64,000 nucleotides of DNA from Coniochaeta sp. PMI_546 (GCA_021432605.1 MU271144.1:1050606-1114605); one strand, 5' to 3'. Numbered from the stretch's first letter, positions 1-12,500 are shown. The notes: generated by a model from the sequence alone, not told the origin. Made by a program: numbers and translations.

Positions 1-104
1 GTTCCCTTGACCGACTCCTTTTCCCATGCTCTAAACCCCGTAGTGTACACTGTACAGCAAGTCCAAGCACAAAGAATCCCAGCATATAAGTCTAGTGATA
101 TCTT

Positions 105-1410
105 CTACTTTCCCGACATGATCCCCGATATGCGTAGCGCTAGATCGAGTATCGATAGATGCTCGTCTGCTCCATCAACTAGCCTCTTGTCAACCTCTGA
201 GAAGACCCCGACAATCCTGTTCTTCTGCTCATCCGGGATCGTCTCGTCGTATATGACAGCCTGGTATAGCTGCGTCACAACTTGGCCGGCACTCCATCCG
301 TCCGCCACCATATCCTCCACCACCTTCGCAACAGCCTGGTATGTCTCCCCCCCGTTGTGCGGTTTGATGGCCTTGACCAGCTCATCTATTGTCCTGTCCG
401 GAATGACACCAGCAATATCCTCGACGATCTTGACCGTAACCCTCCGGTCGACATCGATGTCCATACCGTCGTCACCCTCGGCGCCGTCCTTCGGCGCCAC
501 AGTAGCCCCCACCAACCGCGCCGCGCTTTGTAGATACGTGATGGCCTTCCGCAGATCGCCCTCGCTGCACTTGATGAGCGCGTCGACAGCACCATCTTCT
601 ATCGCCACCCCTTCCTTCTCGGCAATCTCCTGCAGCCGCTTCTTGGCGTTGCCCTGGTCCAGGCTCTTGAACCGAAACTTGCTGCACCGGCTGGCCAGCG
701 GGTCGATGATCCTCGTCACGTAGTTGCAGATGAGGCAGAAGCGCGTGATCTTGCTGTACGTCTCCATGGTGCGGCGCAGGGCGCTCTGGGCGTCCTGCGT
801 CATGCTGTCGGCCTCGTCGAGGATGATGATCTTGAACGGCGGGCAGGGGTACCTGGCCTTGTACCCCGGCGGCGGGTTGGTGAGCTGCATGCGGGCAAAG
901 TCCTTGACCTTCTCGCGGACGATGGAGATGCCGCGCTCGTCCGAGGCGTTGAGCTCCAGGACGCGCGTCTTGACCAGCTCCGGCCCGTAGAGCTCCTTTG
1001 CCAGGGCGAGGATGGTGGATGTCTTGCCCGTGCCGGGGGGCCCGTAGAAGAGCATGTGTGGTAACTATTGAGCGCGCACGTTGTCAGATACGTCTCTTGT
1101 CGGCTTTGTAGCCTTGAGATACAGCGGAACGGGACATTCGGCGTACATTTGATGCGTTGAGTGTTCTCTGGAGTACGGTGATAGTGTGGTCTTGGGCTGT
1201 GACGTCGCTCAGTGTCTTGGGACGGCTATGTCGGCCCAAATGTCAGCAGCTAGTCCGATGTATTTAACTCTTTGTTCCGGCGAGGGGGGTAGCATACTAT
1301 TTCTCAACCCAAGGCTGAGCTCTTGGTGCCTCGTTGGCCGGCTTGTCTTTGCTGGAGGATGCGCCATTGGAGGCAGCCTTTCGGGCCTTGAGGTCGAAAA
1401 AACTTGCCAT
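105..1410 (-). CDS. rfc2: Replication factor C subunit 2 (clamp-loader small subunit)
   Basis: Small ATPase subunit of the clamp loader that opens PCNA onto primed DNA. Model: complement(join(105..1064, 1147..1225, 1298..1410)), 383 aa, close to the usual size. Exon 1 starts [10 protein letters not shown] and ends in PWVEK; exon 2 supplies [14 protein letters not shown]; exon 3 carries [15 protein letters not shown] (Walker A), LNASDERG, the Walker B box [15 protein letters not shown] and the SRC motif in [10 protein letters not shown]. The order and the wording of the boxes match human RFC4 / yeast Rfc2 rather than the other small subunits. The two introns (1065..1146 and 1226..1297) have GTACGC/TAG and GTATGC/TAG ends and join in frame. 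The promoter is shared with the divergent E2 gene on the right. Family and exon structure are secure. Confidence 0.95.
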
Positions 1411-2537
1411 GGCTGCGAGATTAACAGAGCATGCGGAGTGGAAGGGCAGATGTTCGGGAACGAGATGTGGGATTACCGCGCTGGTCTCAACGGCGACGTC
1501 GAAGATGTCGGCGATAATCACTTAACGCGTGTCAAATGAAGTCGCGACTGGACCGCGTTCTGAGCTGAGTGAACCCCACCTTGGCAGAGGACCCACTCGA
1601 CCGGACTGTCCTCCGCCTGGAGCCTTGGACGAATGCTGGACCAATGGTCTCTGTCTGGTCTAATTCAGGGTCCTTCATGAAAGATAGAAGGGTTCACTTC
1701 AAGTTACCCCTGCGGGTTCGGCCTTCTTCTTGATCCTTGTGTCGCAGCTCATGCCGCAATGCACCCTGGACATCTTTGTTGAAGCACATATGTAAAACAG
1801 AGCGACAGGTGTGCGGCCCGACTCGTAGTGCGGCGCCTCCTCACTGCATGCTGGTTGAGCAGCTTTGAGTCTCATGTGCCGTCCCCATGTTCTAATTCTA
1901 AATAGCTATACAGGTATCACCACGTCTTTGCATTATAATCGTAGCACGATACATGCTCGGAAGGTTGTATAACTTCCGTGTTGGCTGCAGAATCATGCCT
2001 ACCCGGGTTCTGTGAGTGTTACGTAGGTAGCTTAGGCTTCTAACAGGACGGGAAGATATATTTCTTCACGATATACATCTTCACGGCCAAGGTACCTTAT
2101 ATATCAAAATGGACAGAATGCAAGACAGCAGGATCCGGCAACTGTGACCCGTGGGTGAGGTACCTTCCCTTAGTAGTGCTGTTGGTTCTACGTGTACCAA
2201 AAAGACAACCTAAGGTACGGACAGCACGACCCAACACCGCCGCTGGCATCACGGCCCCGCTTCGACCTGCGCCCGCCCCGAAACTCTAGGTCCAACCCCA
2301 CCACCCGCCGCTTTCTACTTTCAGGCTCTCTCCCTACCTACCTTAGCTTAGGTAGACTGCCAGCCCACCTTTCCGCTTCACCTCATACCCCAAAGGATAT
2401 CACGTCTCTACCTTCATCACCTGTCCTCTTACTCCTTTGGCGTTGCAAACACCTGTGACCTTTCTGCCCTGGTCGTTGTAGCGCATGAGACGTCTAATCC
2501 GGCTCAGTTCCCCGCGGTGAGCAAGCGAACGGCGGCC
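1411..2537. promoter_or_regulatory. Divergent intergenic region rfc2 / UBE2Z-like gene, with reiterated CTTAGGTA-type motifs
   Basis: About 1.1 kb with no supportable gene. It holds both promoters. Between 2021 and 2354 there are five variants of an AGGTA/CTTAGG motif, some of them palindromic: around 2021-2037, 2089-2099, 2158-2173, 2208-2218 and 2334-2354. The stretch 2400-2530 is pyrimidine-rich and probably contains the 5' leader of the E2 gene. Confidence 0.5.
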
Positions 2538-3872
2538 ATGGCGGACCAGTCTGTCTTCCGGATCACCAAGGAGCTCAGTGAACTCCAGAAGAACTCCGAC
2601 CTATCTCTCGCTGTTGCGTGCCGCGATATCGATGTCCGAAATGTCAAGGCCCTCATCATCGGCCCTCACGACACGCCGTACGAGTTCGGGTTTTTCGAGT
2701 TTGCCTTCAAGTTCAATAAAGATTACCCGCGCAAGTCTCCCACAGTCACTGCTGTGACCACAAACGGCGGCCGTACACGGTTCAATCCCAATATCTACGC
2801 CAATGGACGAGTATGCTTGTCCATTCTGGGCACGTGGCGAGGAGAGAGGGGAGAGGAGTGGTCGGCCGCCCAAGGACTGGAGTCCATCCTGTTGTCTATA
2901 CAGAGTCTAATGTCGACAAACCCCTATGAAAATGAGCCGGGATTCGAGGATGCAAACGAGTCATCAGACAAGAAGAACCAGAGCGATTACGTCCAGAAGA
3001 TCCGTCACGAGACTCTTCGGATATCCGTCATTCAGCGGTTAGAGGAGTACATGGGTCTGGCCTCGGACGGGTCCATCGCAACCTCGGCAGCAACCAAGGA
3101 GGACATGGAAGATATGGACGGCATGGAAGACGAGGCTAACATCCCCTTCGAGCCGTTCAAGGATCTCTGCAAGCGTCGATTCCTCTGGTACTACGACTCG
3201 TACCTTGCCGCAGTTCAGAAGGGCAAGACGGAGGTCAAGGACGGTCAGAACTTCGCGAGGATGCCTTTCGAGGGTTCCAGCAACACGATGGAGGGAAAGT
3301 TCAACTACAGCGAGCTTGAACGCCGTCTACAGAACATCAAGAAGGCGCTGGACGCGGAGACCGAGTCGTGGGCAACCGAAGGATTGACGGCCAAGTACAA
3401 GGATTCTACGGTTGCCGTCAACCTACAGCGTCAATACGAGCAGATCGTCGAGTCCTTCAAGCGAACAGACACACCGCACAATCTGGAACTCGAGGACAAT
3501 AATCCGTTCGTCTGGATCCTCACATACATCGGCAAGCCCATGACAAACCTTGACGGCGGCCTCTTCCGCATCAAGCTGTGCTTCAGCCCCCGCTTTCCCG
3601 AAGAGCAGCCACGCATCAAGTTCGAGACGCGGATATTCCACCACCGCATAGCCGCGGACGGCACCCCATGCTATTTCGCACCGCTCAGCAGACGTGAGGA
3701 CGCCAAGTCGCATATCGAGGCGGTGCTCGATGCTCTGGAAGAGGAGCAGCCGCCTTACGATCCTAGGACACTCGTGAATCCCGAGGCCTTCAAGCTGTAT
3801 TGGGGCAAGGGAGATGATCGCAAGGTATATAACCGGCGGCTGAGACGCTCGGTGCAGCAGTCGATGGAGTGA
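2538..3872 (+). CDS. UBE2Z-like ubiquitin-conjugating enzyme with a second, C-terminal UBC-like domain
   Basis: Likely E2 enzyme, 444 aa, single exon. The start chosen is the ATG at 2538 in a good context (gccATGg); the frame is open upstream but has no earlier ATG. Domain 1 (about residues 1-155) has the UBE2Z signature: FNPN at 82-85 replacing HPN, catalytic Cys93 in VCLSILGTW, and SIQSLM followed by NPYENEPGF. After an acidic linker (about 185-205), residues about 290-440 form a second UBC-like fold, with a PFVWILTYIGKP strand, FPEEQP, an HHRIAADG loop and a cysteine at 378 in TPCYF. Human UBE2Z transfers ubiquitin or FAT10 from UBA6. Whether the fungal protein uses such a partner cannot be told. 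Convergent with the next gene. Confidence 0.88.
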   Translation: MADQSVFRITKELSELQKNSDLSLAVACRDIDVRNVKALIIGPHDTPYEFGFFEFAFKFNKDYPRKSPTVTAVTTNGGRTRFNPNIYANGRVCLSILGTWRGERGEEWSAAQGLESILLSIQSLMSTNPYENEPGFEDANESSDKKNQSDYVQKIRHETLRISVIQRLEEYMGLASDGSIATSAATKEDMEDMDGMEDEANIPFEPFKDLCKRRFLWYYDSYLAAVQKGKTEVKDGQNFARMPFEGSSNTMEGKFNYSELERRLQNIKKALDAETESWATEGLTAKYKDSTVAVNLQRQYEQIVESFKRTDTPHNLELEDNNPFVWILTYIGKPMTNLDGGLFRIKLCFSPRFPEEQPRIKFETRIFHHRIAADGTPCYFAPLSRREDAKSHIEAVLDALEEEQPPYDPRTLVNPEAFKLYWGKGDDRKVYNRRLRRSVQQSME

Positions 3873-4388
3873 GACCACCTGATAATCTCCTGCTCCTGAT
3901 CATGCCATGCTGATAACTGTAACAGAGACTGTTGATGCTTAGCTCGTTGTTCTTCTCACACCATTCCATTCGTGGTCTTCATTTTCGGCGTTTGGACCGG
4001 TCATATCGGACTAGGGATACCAAGGGATTAAAGGGTGTTGGAAGGACAGTACACCATATTTCTCTTTCTTTTGTTTTCCCCTACTGAACCTCGCGCATTG
4101 GGTTTTCCCAGACTTGACCATGTCTCGTCCATCCTGCACCAAGCACTTCATCACATCGGATACTGGTAGATACCTCGGCCCCCAGCATATGCATTGCTTT
4201 ACCACTCGGCGTTGTTTGTTGTCTTTCCTTGACTGGACAAAATACATAGAGAGTAATCTTCATTCTTGTCCCATTAATCAGATTACTGGGGCAGTATACA
4301 ACTAAAGCCCCGCCATCGATCCAGTGTGCAAGCTGGCTTCGTCCCTCAGTCAAAAGTCCCTCGCTAGGTAGGAGGTGCGGTGTTATAA
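3873..4388. other. Convergent 3' intergenic region
   Basis: About 0.5 kb between two gene ends. It is moderately T-rich and presumably holds the two 3' UTRs and poly(A) sites. I see no gene or structured element. Confidence 0.5.
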
Positions 4389-5972
4389 TCAGGACTGCTC
4401 GTCATGCGCCTTGAGGAGGCCAAGAGTACCATCCAGAAAAGCCCACAGCTCAGTCTTGTTGCCAGTCTTGCTTTCTTTCTTCGCATGCTTCCTAGCAGGG
4501 CCTGTCCTCGTCGAAGGCTTATGCTCCGCAAGCCATATATCGTCATCCGTGACATCGGCCTTCTCCCCTCCCTCCTCTGCTGGATTGCGACCAAGAAGCT
4601 GGTCAATTTCCTGGATAGCCCTCATAGAGCCCTCTAGTGCGACCTGTCCCTCCTCGATCTTTTCCGCGACGGCCTCCAGGGTAGCAATCTTGGCTGAGTC
4701 GGCGGCGTAAACCCAGGGCTTGACCCTGCTGGAGGAGTCGAGTGTTTCCGACGCACCCAGCGCATCGCCAAACCCCATTTTGCGCCGGGAGGTGCCGGGA
4801 ACAGGGTGACTCGGCAGCAGGTTGCTCTCTTCGGCCAGGTGGTCGAGCACCTGGACTGTCTCCTTGAGCTGCTTGGCGATTATGATGTTCAGGTGTGACT
4901 TTTGAGTGATGAGGCCCTTCTGCTCGCGGGCGAGGGAGAGCAGGCGCTCGAGGTAAGGGGTGAGGAGGTAGATAACCGGCGGGGGAGCCGAAATCTCGTG
5001 CTTTTGCTGCGCGTCGGAATCGATCTTTGGTAGCATGGTTGGTTGCGGTTTTTGTGAGACGAGCTGGAGGAGTGACTTCCTGGCTGCTAGATATTGCGCG
5101 TACCTGCTGCGGATACCTGCCAACTGCTCGTCCACTTGGCCGCTATCGACAGTGGCTCGTGTCGTCCTTGCGTGAGTCTCGTCTTCTTCGCCATCCGGCT
5201 CGTCTCCTGGAACTTTGCTCAGCTCTGCCTCCATCCAATTGATGAGCTCTGTCCGCGTCGCATTCAGAGCGGCGAGCTTGACGTGATCGGTGATGTTCTC
5301 GGGTCGGATAGTCGAACGGCCTTTGACGGTATCGAGCAACTTCTCTTCGCTCTTCAAGAGCAGCTTCGCCCGAAGTACATGCTTCTCTAATTGATCGATC
5401 AGATCCTTGAGATCGGTTTTGCCTGTAGTCTCTCCTAAAGCCAAACCCTCGACAACCTCACGCGGTACGTCAGGGAGAGGCCGAGTGTCTTTGAAGATCT
5501 CGTCCGGGTCCAGAAAAGTCGCGGATGCTGCAGGTTTTTGGTCGAGTAACCCGATATGCTTCTCAATGGTTCGAAGCCTCTCTTGTTTCCTCTGCAGCTT
5601 GATCTTGACGAGGTGCTCCTCCAGAGGGTCCGAGGCGGCTGGTTTAGGGTCCCTACCCGCTCCTGTCGCACCTGCCACAGCTTTGGAACCTCGCGATATT
5701 TCAGCTTGAACTTTATCATACTCATTCCTTGCCGATATATTCGCGTTCAAGGCCTTCAGATACTCCCTATGAAGTCCTCGTGCTTCAGCAGGAGTATCGA
5801 CACCGCTTGAGGGCTGTACGAGTGCTAGAGGACTCGACAATGAGCCATCTCTCACGCACGACCCGAGATGAGCTGCCAATATTCGCCTCCTGTATGCTAC
5901 TTCCTCTCGTGGGAGGACGTAGGGCTGCAGGATCTTCTGGATTCTCTCCCGCGCTTCGTCTGCCGGGCTCAT
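4389..5972 (-). CDS. Coiled-coil protein of unknown function
   Basis: A 527-residue intronless frame starting at MSPADEARERIQ (ATG at 5972; an in-frame ATG 24 nt upstream is possible). I do not recognise the family. The sequence is strongly helical and charged: likely coiled coils near residues 75-160 (KIKLQRKQERLRTIEKH), 200-260 (DLIDQLEKHVLRAKLLLKSEEK) and 430-470, separated by an acidic low-complexity linker (DEPDGEEDETHA). A more hydrophobic segment (PPPVIYLLTPYLERLLSLAREQ) lies in the middle and a basic stretch (ARKHAKKESK) sits near the C-terminus. No signal peptide or membrane segment is visible. Long coiled-coil proteins with this look occur in spindle and kinetochore complexes, but that is only a guess. 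It is divergent from brr2 across 540 bp, so the two may share a promoter. Confidence 0.8.
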   Translation of the reverse strand: MSPADEARERIQKILQPYVLPREEVAYRRRILAAHLGSCVRDGSLSSPLALVQPSSGVDTPAEARGLHREYLKALNANISARNEYDKVQAEISRGSKAVAGATGAGRDPKPAASDPLEEHLVKIKLQRKQERLRTIEKHIGLLDQKPAASATFLDPDEIFKDTRPLPDVPREVVEGLALGETTGKTDLKDLIDQLEKHVLRAKLLLKSEEKLLDTVKGRSTIRPENITDHVKLAALNATRTELINWMEAELSKVPGDEPDGEEDETHARTTRATVDSGQVDEQLAGIRSRYAQYLAARKSLLQLVSQKPQPTMLPKIDSDAQQKHEISAPPPVIYLLTPYLERLLSLAREQKGLITQKSHLNIIIAKQLKETVQVLDHLAEESNLLPSHPVPGTSRRKMGFGDALGASETLDSSSRVKPWVYAADSAKIATLEAVAEKIEEGQVALEGSMRAIQEIDQLLGRNPAEEGGEKADVTDDDIWLAEHKPSTRTGPARKHAKKESKTGNKTELWAFLDGTLGLLKAHDEQS

Positions 5973-6512
5973 GGTGACTTCTCTATTGATGAACACAATA
6001 GCAACACACGAGCTTTATATCATGGTTCTCACCCCATCTCTCAGAATGAGAAGACTGTTCCGTAACTTTCGTTGCAACTGACTCACAGCGTTGGGGTGAA
6101 ATGGTTGTTTACATGGAGCCTCTTGAGGTTAGCAGGGCTGAAGTGGGGTGGCGTTAGAAATGCAAGGGGCGTGGCCAATGATGAAGCTTCGCGAACGCTA
6201 GCCTAAAATTTCCAGATCTTGAACTTCAGATGTCGCCGTCGACGTTGGACCATCAACAAATTATTTCATCTTCTCCTGCATTCCGCTCTAGCGTGTACTC
6301 GATGACCGCGCGCAATCAACTTTGGGTTATCACAGCGACCGTTTGGCACCGGGAATAAGGTGCCTAAGGACACAGCGCCGGTGACATCTTTTGCCACAAC
6401 GCGTCCAGGCAGAATCTCTCTTTAGTCGCAACCCTCGTCTCGAGTCTCGACGACATCCTCTCATCATCATCCTTCTTGACATAGCTGGGATCCTACGATA
6501 TCTCCAGTCAAG
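5973..6512. promoter_or_regulatory. Divergent promoter region, coiled-coil gene / brr2
   Basis: 540 bp between two divergently transcribed genes. A CCAAT box lies at 6175-6179 on the + strand. The final 100 bp before the brr2 ATG is pyrimidine-rich and looks like a 5' leader. No other element recognised. Confidence 0.45.
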
Positions 6513-9500
6513 ATGGCCGACCATCACCGCGATGTCTCGCAGTACAAGTACTCGGCGATGTCCAACCTGGTCCTCCAGGCGGACCGTCGGTTTGTTTCCA
6601 GGCGCACAGATGAGGCGACTGGCGATCCAGAGTCTTTGGCCGGCCGGTTATCGATCCGGGACATGGGATCGCGAGTAGCCCACGAAGCGGCTCCCAAGAC
6701 GAAGAAGACCGCAGCCATGCCGGATGTCGAACGTGGGAGGATAACAGAAGGCGAAGACATCCTCAACGACCAAAGACGAAAGGCCAAGGCTAGCGCTAGC
6801 GCAGCAAGGAGTGGCGGTATCTTGTCCGGGGCGGACGCCCTCATCGAGGGTCTTGTGTACAGGCCTCGGACGCAACAAACCCGAGACGCCTTCAACCTCA
6901 TCTTAACGATCGTAGCCGAAAATCTTGGCGATGTCCCTCATGAGGCGGTCCGCAGTGCGGCAGATGTCACCTTGGAGTATCTGAAAGACGATGACTTGAA
7001 GGATTTCGACAAGAAAAAGAGCATCGATGACATCCTCGGCGTTACAATGAGCGCAAAACAGTTCAACGAGTTGGTCAACCTGGGCAAAAAGATCACAGAC
7101 TATGATGCTCAAGATGACGACGAAGAGATGGCGGATGCGAATGACGACCGTGACGAGGAGATAGACGAGCGTCAAGGCGTGGCCGTGGACTTCGATAACG
7201 ACGAGGAGGATGACGGCATCGTCAACGAGGTCAGGGATGATACCACCGAGGACGAAGACGAAGCTGATGAAGAAGACCAACTGGAGGCTGATGGCCTCAT
7301 AGCCACCGACGGTGATGGGCCGGAAGACGAGGTTGCGGATGGCGAAGAGATGATCATAGATGCTGGTGCGACGAGTAAGAGGCGAGACGGCAAATCTGAA
7401 GAGAAAAACTTCGTCCCTGCTCGAGATATTGACGCATTCTGGTTACAAAGAAAAATCGGCAAGCTGTATCCGGACGCTCACGTTCAGCATGACAAGACGC
7501 TAGCAGCACTACGCATCCTCTCAGGAGAGCCTGACGAACCCGGCGGTGAAGAGAAACAGCTGCGCGAAATCGAAAATGATCTTATGGAGTTGTTCGACTA
7601 TGATCATCACGAAGTTGTCCAGCAACTTATACAAAACCGAGAAAAGGTTGTGTGGCTCACACGCCTAGCCCGAGCTGAAACTGCCACTGAGCAGGAGGCT
7701 ATCCAGAGAGAGATGGTCGCTGAAGGCTTGCGGTGGATCTTGAACGAGCTTCATGGCAAGACTGGCGGCGATGAACAGAAGAAGCTCAAAATAGACATCA
7801 AGATGGACATAGACTCGACGGCTCTCAATGGTCCCGCTCCGAAGCAAGAACAAGGGGATAAGCAGCTTGTTGGGGGGTTGCAACCGCGGAAGTTGATCAA
7901 CCTAGAAAACCTGGTGTTCGAGCAAGGAAACCATCTCATGAGCAATCCTAAAGTCAAACTACCGGAGGGCACAACGAAACGCACGTTCAAAGGATACGAA
8001 GAGATTCACTGTCCGGCACCCAAGTCAAGGAACGATCCGAGCGATGTGCTTATTCCCATTACCAGTATGCCTGAGTGGGCTCGTGGCCCCTTCGGCACTA
8101 CAAATCAGCTCAACAAGGTCCAGTCGAAGTGTTATCCGACCGCTTTCGAAGATGACGGTAACATGCTCATTTGTGCGCCAACGGGCAGTGGCAAGACCAA
8201 CGTGGCCATGCTCACAATCCTGCGCGAGATTGGCAAAAATCGAGACCCTGAGACCGGAGATATCGATCTAGACGCCTTCAAGATTGTCTACATCGCGCCA
8301 CTCAAGGCTCTAGTCCAGGAGCAAGTCGGCAACTTTGGAAAGCGTCTAGAGCCATATGGCATCACCGTCTCCGAGTTGACTGGTGATCGACAACTCACAA
8401 AGCAGCAGATCGCTGATACGCAAATCATCGTTACCACCCCTGAGAAATGGGATGTCATTACGAGGAAGTCAACCGATCTATCTTATACGAATCTTGTCCG
8501 CCTTATTATTATTGACGAGATTCATCTCCTTCATGACGACCGTGGTCCCGTGCTTGAGAGCATTGTTGCCAGGACAATCCGAAAAACCGAGCAGACTGGC
8601 GAGCCGGTGCGGATAGTCGGCTTGTCAGCCACACTGCCCAACTACAAAGATGTCGCAAGTTTCCTCCGCGTCGATATGAACAAAGGTCTCTTCCATTTTG
8701 ATGCCTCATTCCGCCCCTGCCCCTTACGGCAGGAGTTCATCGGTATAACTGAGCGAAAAGCTATCAAGCAGCTCAAGACGATGAACGACATCACATATAC
8801 TAAGGTCCTCGAGCACGTTGGTCAACACCGTAACCAGATGCTCATCTTCGTCCATTCTCGGAAGGAGACAGCCAAGACAGCGAAGTACATCAGGGACAAG
8901 GCAATGGAGATGGACACCATCAACCAGATCCTGAAGCATGACGCCGGTACTCGAGAAGTCTTGAGCACGGCGGCTGGTGATGTGACCGATCGCGACTTGA
9001 AAGACATTTTGCCCTACGGATTCGGTATTCATCATGCCGGTATGAGCCGTGAAGACAGGAGCGACGTGGAAGATCTCTTTGCAGCCGGCCACATCCAAGT
9101 CCTCGTCTGTACGGCTACCCTAGCGTGGGGTGTCAACCTGCCCGCTCACACTGTCATCATCAAGGGCACACAAGTCTACTCCCCAGAGAAGGGCAGTTGG
9201 GTTGAGCTCAGCCCGCAGGATGTATTGCAGATGCTTGGCCGTGCTGGACGGCCTCAATACGACAAGTTCGGAGAAGGTATCATCATCACCTCGCAGAGCG
9301 AGATGCTGTACTATCTCTCGCTCTTGAACCAGCAGTTGCCCATCGAAAGTCAGTTCGTTAGCAAGCTCGTTGACAATCTCAACGCCGAGATTGTGCTTGG
9401 GAATATCAGGAGTAGAGATGAAGGAGTCGAGTGGCTGGGATATACGTATCTCTTCGTTCGGATGCTCAGGTCACCTGGACTATACCAGGTGGGAGCTGAG

Positions 9501-12500
9501 TACGAGGAAGACGAAGCACTCGAACAAAAGCGAGTCGACCTCATCCACTCGGCCGCAACGGTGCTGAAGAAATCAAGCCTAATCAAGTACGATGAGAAAA
9601 CCGGCAAGCTTCAGTCCACAGAGCTCGGACGCATTGCCTCGCACTACTACATTACTTATGCCTCCATGGACACCTACAACACCCTCATTCAGCCATCCAT
9701 CACTACCATCGAGCTCTTCCGCGTCTTTGCGCAGAGCGGGGAGTTCAAATACATTCCGGTGCGGCAGGAGGAGAAGCTGGAGCTCGCCAAGTTGCTTGGA
9801 CGTGTTCCTATCCCTGTCAAAGAGAGTATCGAAGAGCCTCACGCAAAGATCAACGTTCTTCTTCAAGCTTACATTTCACGTTTGAAGCTTGAAGGGCTGG
9901 CACTCATGGCTGACATGGTATACGTCACCCAGTCAGCTGGTCGTATTCTACGGGCGATCTTTGAGATCACTCTCAAGAAAGGCTGGGCATCAGTTGCTAA
10001 GACTGCTCTGGAGCTTTGCAAAATGGCTGAGAAGCGTATGTGGCCGACCATGTCTCCCCTCCGACAATTTCCGACCTGCCCTCGCGAGATCATCCAAAAG
10101 GCCGAGCGGATAGACGTCGAATTCAGCAATTATTTCGACTTGGATCCTCCGCGCATGGGGGAGCTTCTCGGTATGCCCAAAGCTGGCAGGACTGTATGCG
10201 CCCTCGTTGCCAAGTTTCCCAGAGTTGAGATCAACGCTCAGGTTCAGCCCATGACGAGGTCAATGCTCCGCGTCGAGCTTTCCATTACCCCTAACTTTGA
10301 GTGGGACGATGACATTCACGGCCTTGCTGAGAGCTTCTGGATCATCGTCGAGGACTGCGATGGCGAGGATATCCTGTTCCATGATCAGTTCATCTTGCGC
10401 AAGGAATATGCCCAGTCGGAGAACAACGAACACATCGTTGAATTCACTGTGCCTATTACTGAACCGATGCCACCTAACTACTTTATCTCGGTTGTGTCAG
10501 ATCGGTGGATGCACTCCGAGACCCGCCTTGCCGTGTCGTTCCAAAAGCTCATCCTCCCAGAAAAGTTCCCTCCTCCTACGGAGCTCCTCGATCTCCAACC
10601 ACTTCCCGTACCAGCCCTCAAGGCAAAGGACTACGCCGCACTGTACCCGAACTGGAATACCTTCAACAAGATCCAGACGCAAACATTCAACTCGCTGTAC
10701 ACCACCGACAACAATGTGCTTGTCTGCTCGCCTGCCGGGAGCGGTAAGACTGTCCTCGCGGAGTTTGCTCTTCTGCGCCACTGGTCAAAGCAGGAGAGCG
10801 GCCGTGCTGTTTATATTGCCCCTTTCCAAGAGCAAGTCGATATTCGCTTCCAGGAGTGGAAGAAGAAGTTTTCAGAGCTGAGGGGCGGGAAGGATATCGT
10901 CAAGCTTACCGGCGAAACAGCAACGGATCTCAAGCTTCTCGAGGCAGGCGATCTCATCCTTGCCACTCCAACTCAGTGGGACGTGCTCTCCAGACAATGG
11001 AAGAGGCGGAAGAACGTGCAGACCGTCGAGCTCTTCATTGCTGACGATCTCCATATGCTCGGTGGCCCGCTCGGATACATCTATGAGATCATCGTCTCGC
11101 GGATGCACTACATCCGGACCCAGACCGAATTGCCTATGCGCATTGTTGGCCTGAGTGTGTCTCTGGCGAATGCTCGCGATGTGGGCGAGTGGATCGATGC
11201 GAAGAAGCACGATATCTACAACTTTAGTCCTCATGCTCGACCCGTCCCCCTTGAGCTTCACATCCAGTCCTACACCATTCCCCATTTCCCCTCCTTAATG
11301 CTTGCCATGGCGAAGCCCACATACCTTGCCATCACGCAGCTATCTCCTGATAAGCCCGCCTTGGTGTTTGTGCCCAGCAGGAAGCAGACTAGAGCAACGG
11401 CTCGTGATCTTCTGACGGCTTGTGTAGCCGATGATGACGAAGACCGTTTCTTGAACGTTGAGGTTGAGCAGATCCAGAAGCTTCTGGAACGTGTCCAGGA
11501 AGAAGCGCTGGCCGAGGCTCTTTCGCATGGCGTCGGCTATTTCCACGAGGCCCTGAGTCAAAGCGACAAGCGAATCGTCAAACATCTTTACGATCAGGGT
11601 GCTATACAGGTCCTCATCGCGTCGCGTGACGTTTGCTGGGAGATCAACAGCACGGCTCATCTGGTTGTCGTCATGGGCACGCAATACTATGATGGACGAG
11701 AGCATCGCTACGTCGACTATCCCCTAGCCGAGATCTTGGAGATGTTCGGTAAGGCACTTCAACCTTCCAAAGACGGCAGAGGTCGGGGACTGCTTATGCT
11801 TCCGCAAGTCAAGCGGGAGTACTACAAGAAGTTTCTGAACGAGGCTCTCCCGGTGGAGTCGCATCTGCACAACTTCCTTCATGATGCCTTCGTCACCGAG
11901 ATCAGCACAAAGATGATCGAGTCTGGCGATGACGCCATCAACTGGACTACCTTCACGTACTTCTACCGCCGCCTACTCGCCAATCCCAGCTATTACAGTT
12001 TGACGGATCCGACGCACGATGGCCTGAGTAGATACCTGTCGGACCTGGTGGAGTCAACTCTAAAGGATCTCACTGAGGCTAAGATCATTGATTTCGATGA
12101 AGAGGACGGCTCTGTCTCGCCTCAAAACGCGGCCATGATTGCTGCCTACTATAACATCTCCTACATCACGATGCAAACCTTCCTTTTGTCCCTTAGCGCG
12201 CGGACCAAGTTGAAGGGCATTCTGGAGATTGTTACTTCCGCCACTGAGTTCGAGTCGATCCAGATCCGGCGCCACGAAGAGGGCATCCTGCGACGCATCT
12301 ACGACAGAGTACCGGTCAAGATGTCCGAGCCGGTCTACGACTCGCCACATTTCAAGGCCTTTGTCCTCCTCCAAGCGCATTTCTCGCGCATGCAGCTGCC
12401 AGTCGATCTCGGCAAAGACCAGGAGGTGATCATCACCAAGATCCTCAGCCTGCTCAGCGCGTGCGTGGACATACTCTCGTCGGAGGGCCACCTCAACGCC

